Shown: in pieces, positions 16,894 to 26,244 of the stretch
Position numbering within the stretch: position 1 is the first letter of the stretch
How the letters are laid out: each line of letters starts with the position of its first letter
Assembly (NCBI GenBank): GCA_018647405.1
Contig: JABGTD010000048.1
Span: 1 to 55,322 of the forward strand
Origin: Nitrososphaerota archaeon
GTDB lineage: Archaea > Thermoproteota > Nitrososphaeria > Nitrososphaerales > Nitrosopumilaceae
Direction of reading: 5' to 3'
DNA length: 55,322 bases
Position numbers and translations under genes: made by a program
Notes under the pieces: model-generated
What the model saw: the letters and a program-made list of their open reading frames with translations, nothing else
Database searches by the model: none
What the model was told of the DNA's origin: nothing

Positions 16894-19658
16894 TCTTTCC
16901 AAAATCCTCTTGTCAAAGTATAAGTTTTTTCTGCAATAATGATTTGTTTTATCAAATAATCATCGTCATCTTCCAATCTATTTTTTAGAATTCTAGCTCC
17001 AGTATCAGGACCAACTCCATAACCAGCCATAACGATTAAAGCTGTTTTTCCAAAACTAGACAATAATGATGAAACTTTCCAAGCTTTGTCAAAATTCTTA
17101 TTTTCATCAGGAGTTAGTTTTTTTCCTTGATGCTTTTTTTGAATTGTTTTTACAAGTTCGTGATCGTATTCATAAGTAGAGGTAATCTGTTGGCCTTTAC
17201 AATATTTACATTTGAGCGGATGATTTTCACTAGGAGTCATAACTCGTTGCCAAATCCCACATCGTACGCAAATCAATCGTTGTTTGGTTTCCATAAGACG
17301 TTTTCTAACCTTTAGTAACATTTCTTTGTCTATACTTGCAGGATTTGTGTACGACATTATAGTTTGATCTAATACTGGTTCTGCCAATTTAGAGAATTTA
17401 TCAACATCAATCCATTCAATTTCAATTTTATTTTGTTTAATTAATTCAATAATTTTTTGAGTACCTTCAAGATCAAATTTTTCGTGAAATAGTTCTCTAA
17501 ATGCTTCTTTTACAAGAGGTGTGTCAATATTTCGTTCAAAATCATACCTAACCTCATTTTTTACATAAACATCACCTCGGTCATAAAAACCAAATTTCTT
17601 TCCTACGCAGAATGTTTTCCAAGTAACATCATTTTTACCCTTTAACGCTACTGACATTATATCATTAATATCAAAATTAGAAGAAAATACATCAGTAATG
17701 TGTTTTTTTGTGAATTTAGATTCAACAGATAAAAGAATTCTATATGCATCAGAACTAGATTTAACTCTAGAAGCTAAAGAAGCATCTAACATGGTTTCTA
17801 GAATAACTTTTAATGTTGAATTAATTTTTGTTCCAAAACATGAATGTAAAATTAATACACTTTGCTGTGGAAGGCGATGTGATTCTATAACAATTGTTTT
17901 TTCATCTGGCATTTTAGTAAAATCTAAATTTAAAACTATATCATTCATCATTTTTACAGAGCCATTACGAACTCTAGTTCTAAAGGTTCCAACTTTGTTA
18001 GCAGTTTTGTAATCAACAGGTATGTTTACACCTTCCCATTTAGGAACCGGTATTTCTTTTGAGGATCTAATAGGTAAAACATTTACTTTGAATGCTTTTT
18101 CATCTATGTTTAAAACTCTCCATTGGGAACCACGTAAAACAAATATTTGATCTTTATCAAGATCACCTACAAATCTTTGATCTAACGTACCAATGAATTT
18201 GTTCTCTATGGTATCAATTACTTTAAACTTTAGAATATCTGGAATTGTAGATAGATTTTGAAAATGATATTTTGTTGCAAAGAAAGCATTATTTTTTTTA
18301 TATTCAGTTTTTTCTTCATTAAAAATTATTAAATTTTGATTTCCAAGAATATCTAAAACATCAACAAATTCTTCTAACGTGATATCTCGAAAGGGATACG
18401 CTTGTTTTGTTAGTTTAAGCGCAGCTTCAATAGGAACATTTCCTACTTGCATAGATAATCCAACTAAATGATGTGCAAGAACATCTAAGGATCCATTGTG
18501 TATTTTTTGTTCTTCAATTGAACCTTCTTTGATTCTTTCAATTATTGCTTGAATTTCAAATTCGTCATCTGCACTTTCAGTAATGATTAATCCTCTAGCA
18601 GAATCACCTCGATTATGTTTACTTCTTCCTATTCTCTGCATAAATTTTGAAACTTGTCTTGGTGATCCATACTGAATAACTAATTCTACAGAACCAATAT
18701 CAAGACCTAATTCAAGTGAGGATGTACAAACAACTATACCAGATTTTCCTTCTCTAAGAATATCTTCAGTTTCCTCTCGAACCTGTCTTGAAAGTGATCC
18801 ATGATGTAATTCAACATTGAGTGATGTTTTTTGTTTTAAAATAGATGATAAACGCTCAGATTCTCCTCGTGAGTTTGTAAATAACAAAACGGGAGAAGTG
18901 ATTTGTTGTTTTTTCACATATTCAATAATTTCAACAGCAACATCATCCATTATTCCATCAACAAATACAACATCCACATCATAATTTCTAAGAGATGTAT
19001 CGTGAATTAGTTCAAATTTTCTTTCTGAACCAACTAAAAAACGTCCAGCTTCTTGAGGATTACCAACAGTAGCGGATAATCCAATACGATGAATTTCATT
19101 TTTTGATTTTATTTGTAACCGTTCAAGACTAAGAGACAATTGTGAACCTCTTTCACTTGCAAGTAGTTCATGAACTTCATCAATAACTACCCATTCTAGA
19201 TCAGATAATGCTTCAAGATGTTTTTTTTGTGATAATAAATTTACAAGTGTCTCAGGTGTTGTAATTAAAATATCAGGAGGGTTATCTGCAATTCTTTTTC
19301 GGTTTGCTTGTGTAGTATCACCATGTCTAATCTCAATTTTTAAATCTTCATTTTCAGCATAGTGAATAATTCTTTTGAAAACATCTCGATTTAAAGCTCG
19401 AAGTGGAGTTATGTAAAGAACTTTTATTTTATTTAGAATTTTTCGAGTTTTTAATTTGGAAAATATTGGGATAGTTGCACATTCAGTTTTACCAGAACCA
19501 GTTGGTGCAATAATTAAACAATTTTTTTCTTCTAGAATTTTAGGAATTGCAATTCTTTGGATTTCAGTTAAAGTTTCAAATCCTATAGACTTGAATTTTT
19601 TTGAAATTACAGGATCAAGTGTCTTGTTTTTTTTCTTGTCTAAGTCTAGTTCGCTCAT
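16890..19658 (-). CDS. lhr: Lhr-type superfamily 2 helicase (large helicase-related)
   Basis: 922 residues. The helicase core has Walker A APTGSGKTE (about residue 53), DEVH box (VVIDEVHELLASERGSQ), motif III LSATVGNP, and motif VI QRIGRSKHNRGDSARGL. Next come the winged-helix and Lhr-specific domains (RGSQWRVLNIDE, SVESKF...). Four cysteines near 795-825 (CVRCG, CKYCKG) may bind zinc. Lhr proteins are 3'-5' DNA translocases that unwind forks and RNA-DNA hybrids during repair. It is convergent with the RPA-like gene. The start region is overlapped by a 39-residue membrane-protein frame on the same strand. Confidence 0.92.
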   Translation of the reverse strand: MSELDLDKKKNKTLDPVISKKFKSIGFETLTEIQRIAIPKILEEKNCLIIAPTGSGKTECATIPIFSKLKTRKILNKIKVLYITPLRALNRDVFKRIIHYAENEDLKIEIRHGDTTQANRKRIADNPPDILITTPETLVNLLSQKKHLEALSDLEWVVIDEVHELLASERGSQLSLSLERLQIKSKNEIHRIGLSATVGNPQEAGRFLVGSERKFELIHDTSLRNYDVDVVFVDGIMDDVAVEIIEYVKKQQITSPVLLFTNSRGESERLSSILKQKTSLNVELHHGSLSRQVREETEDILREGKSGIVVCTSSLELGLDIGSVELVIQYGSPRQVSKFMQRIGRSKHNRGDSARGLIITESADDEFEIQAIIERIKEGSIEEQKIHNGSLDVLAHHLVGLSMQVGNVPIEAALKLTKQAYPFRDITLEEFVDVLDILGNQNLIIFNEEKTEYKKNNAFFATKYHFQNLSTIPDILKFKVIDTIENKFIGTLDQRFVGDLDKDQIFVLRGSQWRVLNIDEKAFKVNVLPIRSSKEIPVPKWEGVNIPVDYKTANKVGTFRTRVRNGSVKMMNDIVLNLDFTKMPDEKTIVIESHRLPQQSVLILHSCFGTKINSTLKVILETMLDASLASRVKSSSDAYRILLSVESKFTKKHITDVFSSNFDINDIMSVALKGKNDVTWKTFCVGKKFGFYDRGDVYVKNEVRYDFERNIDTPLVKEAFRELFHEKFDLEGTQKIIELIKQNKIEIEWIDVDKFSKLAEPVLDQTIMSYTNPASIDKEMLLKVRKRLMETKQRLICVRCGIWQRVMTPSENHPLKCKYCKGQQITSTYEYDHELVKTIQKKHQGKKLTPDENKNFDKAWKVSSLLSSFGKTALIVMAGYGVGPDTGARILKNRLEDDDDYLIKQIIIAEKTYTLTRGFWKD

Positions 19659-19734
19659 AAATCATCACACCTGCAACACCTAATGCTAATAAAATTACAG
19701 TAATTGTTGGAATAGAATCAAAGATATCTGCCAT
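19615..19734 (-). CDS. 39-aa single-pass membrane protein overlapping lhr start
   Basis: The frame starts with ATG at 19734 (product start MADIFDSIPTITVI) and stops with TGA at 19615-19617. It has one clear hydrophobic helix (TVILLALGVAGVMIY, about residues 12-26) followed by a basic tail RTRLRQEKKQ, so the N-terminus would face outward by the positive-inside rule. It overlaps the first 44 bases of lhr in another frame and lies 22 bases upstream of the end of the RecA-fold gene. Such overlap favours coupled translation with lhr. Chance cannot be excluded at this length. Confidence 0.5.
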   Translation of the reverse strand: MADIFDSIPTITVILLALGVAGVMIYERTRLRQEKKQDT

Positions 19735-19756
19735 GTCATAATTTATTCAACCGACG

Positions 19757-20416
19757 TTAAATAGATTCAGTTTCTTCTATTCCAGAATTTGTTATTTTAT
19801 AATCAAATTTTGTTTCATGGATAAATGGAGATGAAACTTTACAGATATAATTATTTTTGATTTTTTCTAGTTTAATTTTTTGATGAATGTAATTTTCAAG
19901 ATGCATATGCATTCTTTGATAGTTAATATCATCATGAGAGAAAATTTGATTAGTGATTATAATTGGAATATTCTTTAATTGAGTCAACTTAGTAAGTTTG
20001 ACAATATAATTACCGAAATTGATATTTTTTTCAATTAAATGTTCTTTTTTTGTATATTCAAATGCAAACAGATCAGTTATGTTGTCAATTATGAGTAATG
20101 AAAAATTATCATTCTCAAGATTTTTTAAAATTTCAATTTGTTTTTGAGTATCAGTTACACGTGAAACATGTAAATTTTCAAGCAGTGTGGCAGACAAATT
20201 TCTGGATTGTATGATTTGAAGAAATCTCTCAGGTCTAAATTCTACAGTGGTGTCAATAAATAATATTTTCTTATTATTACTTAATGACTCAATTGCAAAT
20301 TGTAAAGCAAGTTGTGTTTTTCCAGTTCCACGTAAACCTGAGATCTCGGTAATTATTCCATTTTGTAATCCACCTGAGAAAATTTTATCTAATGAATCGA
20401 TCTGTGAGGAAATCAT
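19757..20416 (-). CDS. RecA-superfamily ATPase (RadB/KaiC-like)
   Basis: 219 residues. The start SQIDSLDKIFSGGLQNGIITEISG is the RadA/RadB-type lead-in, with Walker A GLRGTGKTQ (about 27-35) and Walker B FSLLIIDNI (about 108). There is no N-terminal HhH domain, so it is not RadA itself; the size fits RadB or another RadA paralogue. It likely modulates recombination. It is followed on the same strand by the 39-residue membrane frame and lhr, giving a small DNA-repair-flavoured gene group. The C-terminal 60 residues are Lys/Ile-rich and poorly conserved. Confidence 0.75.
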   Translation of the reverse strand: MISSQIDSLDKIFSGGLQNGIITEISGLRGTGKTQLALQFAIESLSNNKKILFIDTTVEFRPERFLQIIQSRNLSATLLENLHVSRVTDTQKQIEILKNLENDNFSLLIIDNITDLFAFEYTKKEHLIEKNINFGNYIVKLTKLTQLKNIPIIITNQIFSHDDINYQRMHMHLENYIHQKIKLEKIKNNYICKVSSPFIHETKFDYKITNSGIEETESI

Positions 20417-20468
20417 ACAATAGATAATAAATTATAAAAATAAAAAGTTCTTTCTAATCTAAGCAAGA

Positions 20469-20481
20469 CTTTATATTCTAT
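20469..20481 (+). promoter_or_regulatory. TATA box of the lsm-metK unit
   Basis: CTTTATATTCTAT lies about 37 bases before the lsm ATG at 20512. It predicts a transcript start near 20500 with a short leader that contains GAGAAAC. Confidence 0.5.
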
Positions 20482-20511
20482 AGAAATTCGATTCAACACA
20501 AGAGAAACTTT

Positions 20512-20757
20512 ATGTCACAAACTACAGCTGCTAAAAGACCACTTACAATTTTACAAAAGAATGTAAAAAAAACTGTTATTGTAAGATTAAAGAACGAAGT
20601 TGAGTATAAGGGAAAAATGAAAAATGTTGATTCTTACATGAATTTGATTATGACTGAGGCTGAAGAATTAGTTGATGGTAAAACAGTCGGTAAATTTGCT
20701 AGAGCAATTTTAAGAGGCAACAATGTACTGTTCATAAAATTAGAAGACGAAATCTAA
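20512..20757 (+). CDS. lsm: Sm-like archaeal RNA-binding protein (LSm)
   Basis: 81 residues, the normal size of an archaeal SmAP. Sm1 motif: [26 protein letters not shown], with the D-x-x-M-N-L signature. Sm2 motif: [16 protein letters not shown], with the I-R-G-x-N signature. It forms a heptameric ring binding U-rich RNA. The gene is followed 10 bases later by metK on the same strand, so both are probably co-transcribed; I see no functional link between them. Confidence 0.96.
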   Translation: MSQTTAAKRPLTILQKNVKKTVIVRLKNEVEYKGKMKNVDSYMNLIMTEAEELVDGKTVGKFARAILRGNNVLFIKLEDEI

Positions 20758-20767
20758 TTTTATAATC

Positions 20768-21925
20768 ATGACCAAAAATTATCTATTTACATCTGAATCT
20801 GTTACCGAAGGTCATCCAGACAAAATTTGCGATATGATATCAGATTCAATTTTAGATGAATATCTAAGAGGGGATCCAAATTCAAGAGTTGCAGTAGAAA
20901 CAATGACAACAACCAATTTTGTGGGAGTAGCAGGAGAAGTTACATCAAAAGCAAGTTTTGATATTGAAAGTGTTATACGAAAAACAATTACAGAAATTGG
21001 TTACGACAATCCAGACTTAAAATTTGATTCACACTCTTGTGAAGTAATGATAAAATTAGATCCACAAAGTCCGCATATCTCCCAAGGGGTTACTGCTAAT
21101 GATGAAAAAGAACAAGGAGCAGGTGATCAAGGTTTAATGTTTGGATATGCCAGTAATGAAACTGAAGAGTTAATGCCATTACCAATACTTTTGGCTCACA
21201 AATTAACAAAAAAATTAACAGAAGTTAGAAAAAGTAATGAACTAAAATGGGTAAGACCTGACGGAAAATCCCAAGTATCAATCAGATATGAGGATGATAA
21301 ACCAAAAGCAATTGAAGCAATAGTACTATCTACACAACATTCTCCAGAGATAACAAATGAAGAGATTACAACACAATTAATTGAACATGTGATCAAACCG
21401 GTCTGTGGAAGTCTTTGGAATGAAAATATCAAGATTCATGTAAACCCAACAGGTAAATTTGAAATTGGCGGACCACATGGTGATGCTGGTTTAACTGGAA
21501 GAAAAATAATTGTTGATAGCTATGGTGGAATGGGTCGACATGGTGGTGGAGCATTTTCTGGAAAGGATCCATCAAAAGTAGATAGATCAGCATGTTACAT
21601 GTGCAGATATGTTGCAAAAAATATTGTTGCAGCAGAATTGGCAGATAGATGTGAAGTACAAGTTGCTTATGCAATTGGAGTTGCAGAACCAGTTTCGCTA
21701 ATGGTAAATACATTTGGTACAAATAAAATTTCAGAAGACAAAATTGAGGAATTGGTTAAAAATAATTTTGATATGAGACCAGCAGGTATTGTATCACAAT
21801 TAGATTTGAAGAGACCAATTTACAAAAAGACCGCAGCATATGGTCATTTTGGTAGAAATGAGCCAGAATTCAACTGGGAAAAAACAGACAAAGCTCAAAC
21901 ATTAAAAACAGAATCAGGTATTTAG
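20768..21925 (+). CDS. metK: S-adenosylmethionine synthetase, bacterial/eukaryal type
   Basis: 385 residues. The start [18 protein letters not shown] is the MAT signature. [12 protein letters not shown] (ATP binding) and [16 protein letters not shown] (P-loop-like, second signature) are both present, and the C-terminus has GHFGR. It makes S-adenosylmethionine from methionine and ATP. This is the bacterial/eukaryal MetK family, not the separate archaeal MAT family found in most Euryarchaeota. SAM is consumed by the nearby corrin methyltransferases CbiD and CbiH. The 3' end overlaps the convergent SDR gene by 12 bases. Confidence 0.97.
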   Translation: MTKNYLFTSESVTEGHPDKICDMISDSILDEYLRGDPNSRVAVETMTTTNFVGVAGEVTSKASFDIESVIRKTITEIGYDNPDLKFDSHSCEVMIKLDPQSPHISQGVTANDEKEQGAGDQGLMFGYASNETEELMPLPILLAHKLTKKLTEVRKSNELKWVRPDGKSQVSIRYEDDKPKAIEAIVLSTQHSPEITNEEITTQLIEHVIKPVCGSLWNENIKIHVNPTGKFEIGGPHGDAGLTGRKIIVDSYGGMGRHGGGAFSGKDPSKVDRSACYMCRYVAKNIVAAELADRCEVQVAYAIGVAEPVSLMVNTFGTNKISEDKIEELVKNNFDMRPAGIVSQLDLKRPIYKKTAAYGHFGRNEPEFNWEKTDKAQTLKTESGI

Positions 21926-22729
21926 TGATTCTATTTTTTTGAAATTAAAATTACATAAATTTTGTAATCTTTTATGATTTCCAACATAATTACCAACTAG
22001 TATATTCAAATCTTCAACACCATATTCAAAATTAATATCATTTAATGCTTTTTTATATGCAAGTTCAAGATTTATTTTTTTAATTTTTATTTTAGGAGAA
22101 ACAGATTTTTTGATAAGATTTTGAAATGTTATTTCTTTCGGTCCTACTAGATCAATTATTTTATTTGAAAACTTTGATGAGTGTAATGCAACATTTATGC
22201 ATCTGCAAACATCATCAATAGATATTGGTTGGAGAAGAAATTTTCCAGAACCAGGTACAAGTATCTGTTTTTTTAGAATTTGTTTTAAGATATTTTTTGT
22301 CAAATAATCATCATTGCCTAAAATGTATGAAGGTCGAAATATTGTATATTTAAGACCAGATTTTTTTATTAATTGTTCAGCATTGAATTTAGAAATAAAA
22401 TATGAAGAACGTGAATTTTTTGAAACTCCTAAACCACTAAAATAAATTATATTTTTAATATTATTTTTTTTACAAAGATTAATCACAGTCTTTGTTAGTT
22501 CAATGTTAACTTGTACAAATGAATCTTGATCAACAGATTCTGAACCAACTCCCGCAAGATGAACAAAATGTGATGTATTTTTTAATGAAGGGAATTTATT
22601 GTTTTTAAAATTTTGACGAGATATTGGAATTGATGAGATCCCATTTACATAAAGAAATTTTCGTAGGTTTTTTCCAACAAAACCTTTTGCGCCAGATATA
22701 ACTATACGATCAATAATTTCCGTACGCAT
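21914..22729 (-). CDS. NAD(P)-binding SDR-family protein (epimerase/NmrA-like)
   Basis: 271 residues. N-terminal Rossmann motif [17 protein letters not shown] (GxxGxxG). An SDR-like SYFISK (Tyr-x3-Lys) sits near residues 130-135, inside [29 protein letters not shown] follows. These features resemble atypical SDRs such as the NDUFA9/epimerase group that act on nucleotide sugars or as chaperone-like subunits. No substrate can be assigned. The sequence is strongly Lys/Asn/Ile-rich. It is convergent with metK and divergent from the J-domain gene. Confidence 0.8.
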   Translation of the reverse strand: MRTEIIDRIVISGAKGFVGKNLRKFLYVNGISSIPISRQNFKNNKFPSLKNTSHFVHLAGVGSESVDQDSFVQVNIELTKTVINLCKKNNIKNIIYFSGLGVSKNSRSSYFISKFNAEQLIKKSGLKYTIFRPSYILGNDDYLTKNILKQILKKQILVPGSGKFLLQPISIDDVCRCINVALHSSKFSNKIIDLVGPKEITFQNLIKKSVSPKIKIKKINLELAYKKALNDINFEYGVEDLNILVGNYVGNHKRLQNLCNFNFKKIESLNT

Positions 22730-22776
22730 GATAAAATGATAAAATATTTTATTTTAAACATATCCAGAGAAGGTAC

Positions 22777-23250
22777 ATGACAACAAAAATTCATGTGAAA
22801 TTTGGTAAAAGTGCACAAGAATGTAGAGAGATTTTAGGAGTGACCAAAGATTCCAGTCATAAAGAGATCAAACAGGCCTATAGAAAATTATCTTTAAAAT
22901 ATCATCCAGATAAAAATACTGAAAGCAATGCTAGTAAAAAATTCAAAGAAATTACAGAAGCATATCAATATCTAAAATCTCATCGAAAAAGCCAATCAAA
23001 TAAAGATGAACATGTATCAGGAGAGGATTATCAAAATTTTTGGAAAGCGCAAGGAGAAAAGATGGGAGATGATATGAGATTTAATTTAGAGGAATTGAGA
23101 AGAGAAAATAAAAAATTTGGAGGAGATTATAATCAAGAGACACATAATAGAGAAAAACCAATATCACAAAAAACAACACATTTGTTACTTTATGGAGGAC
23201 TAGGTGTTGTTACATTATGGATTATTCTCAATGAAATTCTTCATTTGTAA
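22777..23250 (+). CDS. membrane-anchored J-domain protein
   Basis: 157 residues. A J-domain occupies about residues 13-70 ([20 protein letters not shown], then KYHPDKN with the HPD triad). A charged linker follows, then a single C-terminal hydrophobic helix (about 133-155, [20 protein letters not shown]). There is no Gly/Phe region or zinc finger, so it is a type III J-protein anchored by its tail with the J-domain in the cytosol. It would recruit the DnaK encoded at 9-10.8 kb to the membrane. cbiD begins 34 bases later, but no functional link is evident. Confidence 0.88.
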   Translation: MTTKIHVKFGKSAQECREILGVTKDSSHKEIKQAYRKLSLKYHPDKNTESNASKKFKEITEAYQYLKSHRKSQSNKDEHVSGEDYQNFWKAQGEKMGDDMRFNLEELRRENKKFGGDYNQETHNREKPISQKTTHLLLYGGLGVVTLWIILNEILHL

Positions 23251-23284
23251 CAAAAGTTATTACATAAAAAATTAAAAATTTCAC

Positions 23285-24394
23285 GTGGATACAAATAAAG
23301 AAACTAAAAAGAAATTACGTACAGGATTTACAACTGGAAGTTGTGCTACAGCATCATCAAAGGCAGGAATTTTATCAATTATTAATCAAAAGAAAATTGA
23401 ACAAATTGATATCATATTACCAAAACGCTCAAGATTAGATATTAAAATTAATTCATGTGAGTTTACCAAAGATTCAGCAAAGTGTTCTGTAATAAAAGAT
23501 GGCGGAGATGATCCAGATGTAACACATGGTGCAGAAATTATTGTCAACATTGAGTTAACAAATGAAATTGGTGAGATTGAGATTGACGGTGGAGAAGGCG
23601 TAGGTCGAGTTACTAAGCCAGGATTAGGATTAGAGATTGGAAGTGCTGCAATTAATCCAACACCAAAGAAAATGATTTTGGAAAATGTTAAAGAAGCTGG
23701 TGAAGAATTACTTGAAAAAAATGGAATCAAAATTATAGTATCTGTACCAAAAGGAAAAGAGTTAGCGACAAAAACAGATAATCCAAGAATTGGAATAATG
23801 GGAGGAATTTCTATTTTAGGAACAAGTGGAATTGTAATTCCATATTCAACTGCATCATTTGCAGCAGCTATACGACAACAGATTGCAGTTGTAAGTTCTA
23901 TGAATGATGACTATGTTGTTTTAACAACTGGAGGAAGAAGTGAAGATTTTGCAAGAGAAATTATAGAATTACCAGATCATTCATTTATTCAAATGGGAGA
24001 TTTTTCAGGTTATACAATTAAACAATGTGCAAGAAAAGAATTGAAAAAAGCATATGTTGCAGGATTCATTGGTAAATTAGCAAAAATGGCAGCAGGTGTG
24101 AAACAGACTCACGTAAAAGGTGGAAAAGTAGACATGAAATTTCTTTCTGAACTTGCAAAAAGATGTGATGCAAAAACAGAAACAATTGAAAGAATTTTGA
24201 GAGCAAATACTGCTAGAAATGTTCAAGAGATCATCATGGAAGACAAAGTAGATGGATTTTTCGATCAAATTACAAATGAAACATGTAAACAAATGATACA
24301 ACATTCAGAAGGAAAAATTCCAGTTGAAGTAATACTATTTGATTTTGATGGTAAAGTGTTATCCAGAACAAAAATGGATACAGAGACACTTTAA
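23285..24394 (+). CDS. cbiD: cobalt-precorrin-5B C1-methyltransferase CbiD
   Basis: 369 residues of the CbiD family. N-terminal RTGFTTGSCATASSKAG is the family signature; KDGGDDPDVTHGAEI and GGEGVGRVTKPGLGLEIG follow. It transfers a methyl group from SAM to C1 of cobalt-precorrin-5B in the anaerobic corrin pathway. The start is GTG at 23285, since the first internal ATG would remove conserved sequence. It leads a plus-strand run cbiD-cbiG-cbiX-cbiC with gaps or overlaps of at most about 40 bases. Confidence 0.97.
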   Translation: MDTNKETKKKLRTGFTTGSCATASSKAGILSIINQKKIEQIDIILPKRSRLDIKINSCEFTKDSAKCSVIKDGGDDPDVTHGAEIIVNIELTNEIGEIEIDGGEGVGRVTKPGLGLEIGSAAINPTPKKMILENVKEAGEELLEKNGIKIIVSVPKGKELATKTDNPRIGIMGGISILGTSGIVIPYSTASFAAAIRQQIAVVSSMNDDYVVLTTGGRSEDFAREIIELPDHSFIQMGDFSGYTIKQCARKELKKAYVAGFIGKLAKMAAGVKQTHVKGGKVDMKFLSELAKRCDAKTETIERILRANTARNVQEIIMEDKVDGFFDQITNETCKQMIQHSEGKIPVEVILFDFDGKVLSRTKMDTETL

Positions 24395-24436
24395 AAATAT
24401 AGCAAGGCATTTAATTAATTCAGAATTTTTAATATT

Positions 24437-25495
24437 ATGAAGAAAATAGCTGTTTTAGCAATCACAAAAAATGGAATAGAAATAGGTTTAAAATTAAAAG
24501 AATATTTTTCAGATTTTGAAATATTTGCCCCAATAAAATTTTCAAACGATAATGAAAAAATTCAGTGGTATGAAAATTCTACAACTCAAAAAATTGTTGA
24601 TTTGTTCAAAAATAATGATGGAATAATTTGTTTATTTTCATTAGGCGCAGTAATTAGATTACTTGCACCACACATCAAAGATAAGAAAACAGATCCTGCA
24701 GTAATTGTAATTGACGATAATGCAAATTTTGTGATTAGTGTTTTATCAGGACATTTAGGAGGAGCAAATGAGTTATCAAATGAAATTGCAGAAAAAATGG
24801 GTTCTACACCAATTATAACTACAGCGGCAGATGTTAACAAAACAATAGCAGTAGATCTTGTTGGAAGAGAGTTTGGTTGGAAAATTAATGATGACAGTAA
24901 TGTAACTAGAATTAGTGCATTCATGGTCAATAAAGAAAAAATAGGAGTTTTTCAAAATATAGGTAAAAAAGAATGGTGGAAAGGAAAACTTCCAGAAAAT
25001 ATTACATTTTTTTCAGACATGAAAGAGTTGAAAGATTCGGATTCTAAGGCATATTTGATAATTACAAATGATGAAATCAATGATGAGGAAGTAGAGAAAG
25101 ATTCTGTAGTATATAGGGTTCCAAATTTGGTTGTAGGAATAGGATTACACTGGAACACATCTAAAGAAACTATTTTGAATGGAGTAAATGAAACATTAGA
25201 AAAGTTTGAATTAAAACAAAATCAAATAGCTAGGTTTGTATCTATTAAAAAAGACAAAGATGTCATAGGATTGATTGAATTGGGTAAAGAGATGAATATA
25301 CCAATAGAATACATTGACAGAGAAGAATTAGCAACAATCACTGCACCAAATCCTTCAAAAACAGTTCAAGCATTTGAAGGAACTGCAAGTGTTTCAGAGG
25401 CTGCTGCAATAAAATCATCAGAAGGTGAATTAATAGTTGAAAAACAGAAATTTCCTCCTAACCTAACAGTGGCTATAGCGAGGATGATAAAATGA
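24437..25495 (+). CDS. cbiG: cobalt-precorrin-5A hydrolase CbiG
   Basis: 352 residues. The N-terminal CbiG domain (KIAVLAITKNGIEIGLKLKE) is followed by the central block with FSLGAVIRLLAPHIKDKKTDPAVIVIDD and SVLSGHLGGANELSNEIA, and a C-terminal domain from about residue 230. CbiG opens the delta-lactone ring of cobalt-precorrin-5A, releasing acetaldehyde. The C-terminal domain usually starts with a Cys-containing glycine motif; here it reads VVGIGLHWNTS, without the Cys. cbiX starts inside the last codons (ATGA overlap, four bases), so translation is coupled. Confidence 0.95.
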   Translation: MKKIAVLAITKNGIEIGLKLKEYFSDFEIFAPIKFSNDNEKIQWYENSTTQKIVDLFKNNDGIICLFSLGAVIRLLAPHIKDKKTDPAVIVIDDNANFVISVLSGHLGGANELSNEIAEKMGSTPIITTAADVNKTIAVDLVGREFGWKINDDSNVTRISAFMVNKEKIGVFQNIGKKEWWKGKLPENITFFSDMKELKDSDSKAYLIITNDEINDEEVEKDSVVYRVPNLVVGIGLHWNTSKETILNGVNETLEKFELKQNQIARFVSIKKDKDVIGLIELGKEMNIPIEYIDREELATITAPNPSKTVQAFEGTASVSEAAAIKSSEGELIVEKQKFPPNLTVAIARMIK

Positions 25496-26244
25496 AAAGA
25501 GGATTAATGATAATTGATAGAGGAAGTAGAGAAAGAGAAGCTGGTGAAGAACTAGAAATGATTTGTGAAAAAGTTAAACAAAAAGGAAATTATGATTTTA
25601 CCGAGTTTTGCTTTTTAGAAGTTGTTCCACCATTTATTGAAGATGGAATGGATACGTGTTTAAAAAAAGACGTTGAACAAATGACAATAGTTCCATATTT
25701 TCTATATCCAGGTAGAAAAGTGAAGATCGCAGTGGCAGATGCAATGAAATATCAAAAAGATACCAACATCAAATTTCTAGTTACAAAACCAATGACTATG
25801 CACAAAAAATTAGTAGAATTAGTAGATAACAGAGTAATTACCACATTAAGAGAAAATTCAGTAGATATTCCAAAAGAAAAGGTCGATGTTTTGATAATTG
25901 GACACGGAAGTAAAGATCCAAATTCAGGAATATCAATTGATTATGTTGTAGATGAGCTAAAACCCTCCTATAGAAATGTCAGTCGATGTTATTTGGAAAT
26001 TGAAGGACCAACAATAGAAGAAGGAATACAAGCATGTCAAAAAGACGATCCAGAAGTTTTGATTATTGTTTTTTACTTTTTACACGAAGGAGCACATGTG
26101 AAGATAGATGTCAATAACGATCTGTTACCAGCATTAGATAATGCAAATTTAAAGAAAGTATTTGTTACAAAACACTTGGGTACAGACGAAAAAATGATTG
26201 ATTTAATTTTAGAAAGAGCAAAAGAGGTAGAAGATGCAAACTAG
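25492..26244 (+). CDS. cbiX: sirohydrochlorin cobaltochelatase CbiX, two-domain form
   Basis: 250 residues made of two chelatase repeats of about 125 each. The C-terminal repeat has the expected metal-binding histidines: VLIIGHGSKDPNSG and LHEGAHVKIDV. The N-terminal repeat keeps the fold but reads LMIIDRGSRERE and YPGRKVKIAV, so the positions of both histidines are Asp and Lys. Activity, insertion of Co2+ into sirohydrochlorin at the start of the anaerobic corrin pathway, would therefore rest on the C-terminal half. It overlaps cbiG upstream (4 bases) and cbiC downstream (11 bases). A relative acting in sirohaem synthesis is a less likely alternative given the context. Confidence 0.9.
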   Translation: MKRGLMIIDRGSREREAGEELEMICEKVKQKGNYDFTEFCFLEVVPPFIEDGMDTCLKKDVEQMTIVPYFLYPGRKVKIAVADAMKYQKDTNIKFLVTKPMTMHKKLVELVDNRVITTLRENSVDIPKEKVDVLIIGHGSKDPNSGISIDYVVDELKPSYRNVSRCYLEIEGPTIEEGIQACQKDDPEVLIIVFYFLHEGAHVKIDVNNDLLPALDNANLKKVFVTKHLGTDEKMIDLILERAKEVEDAN

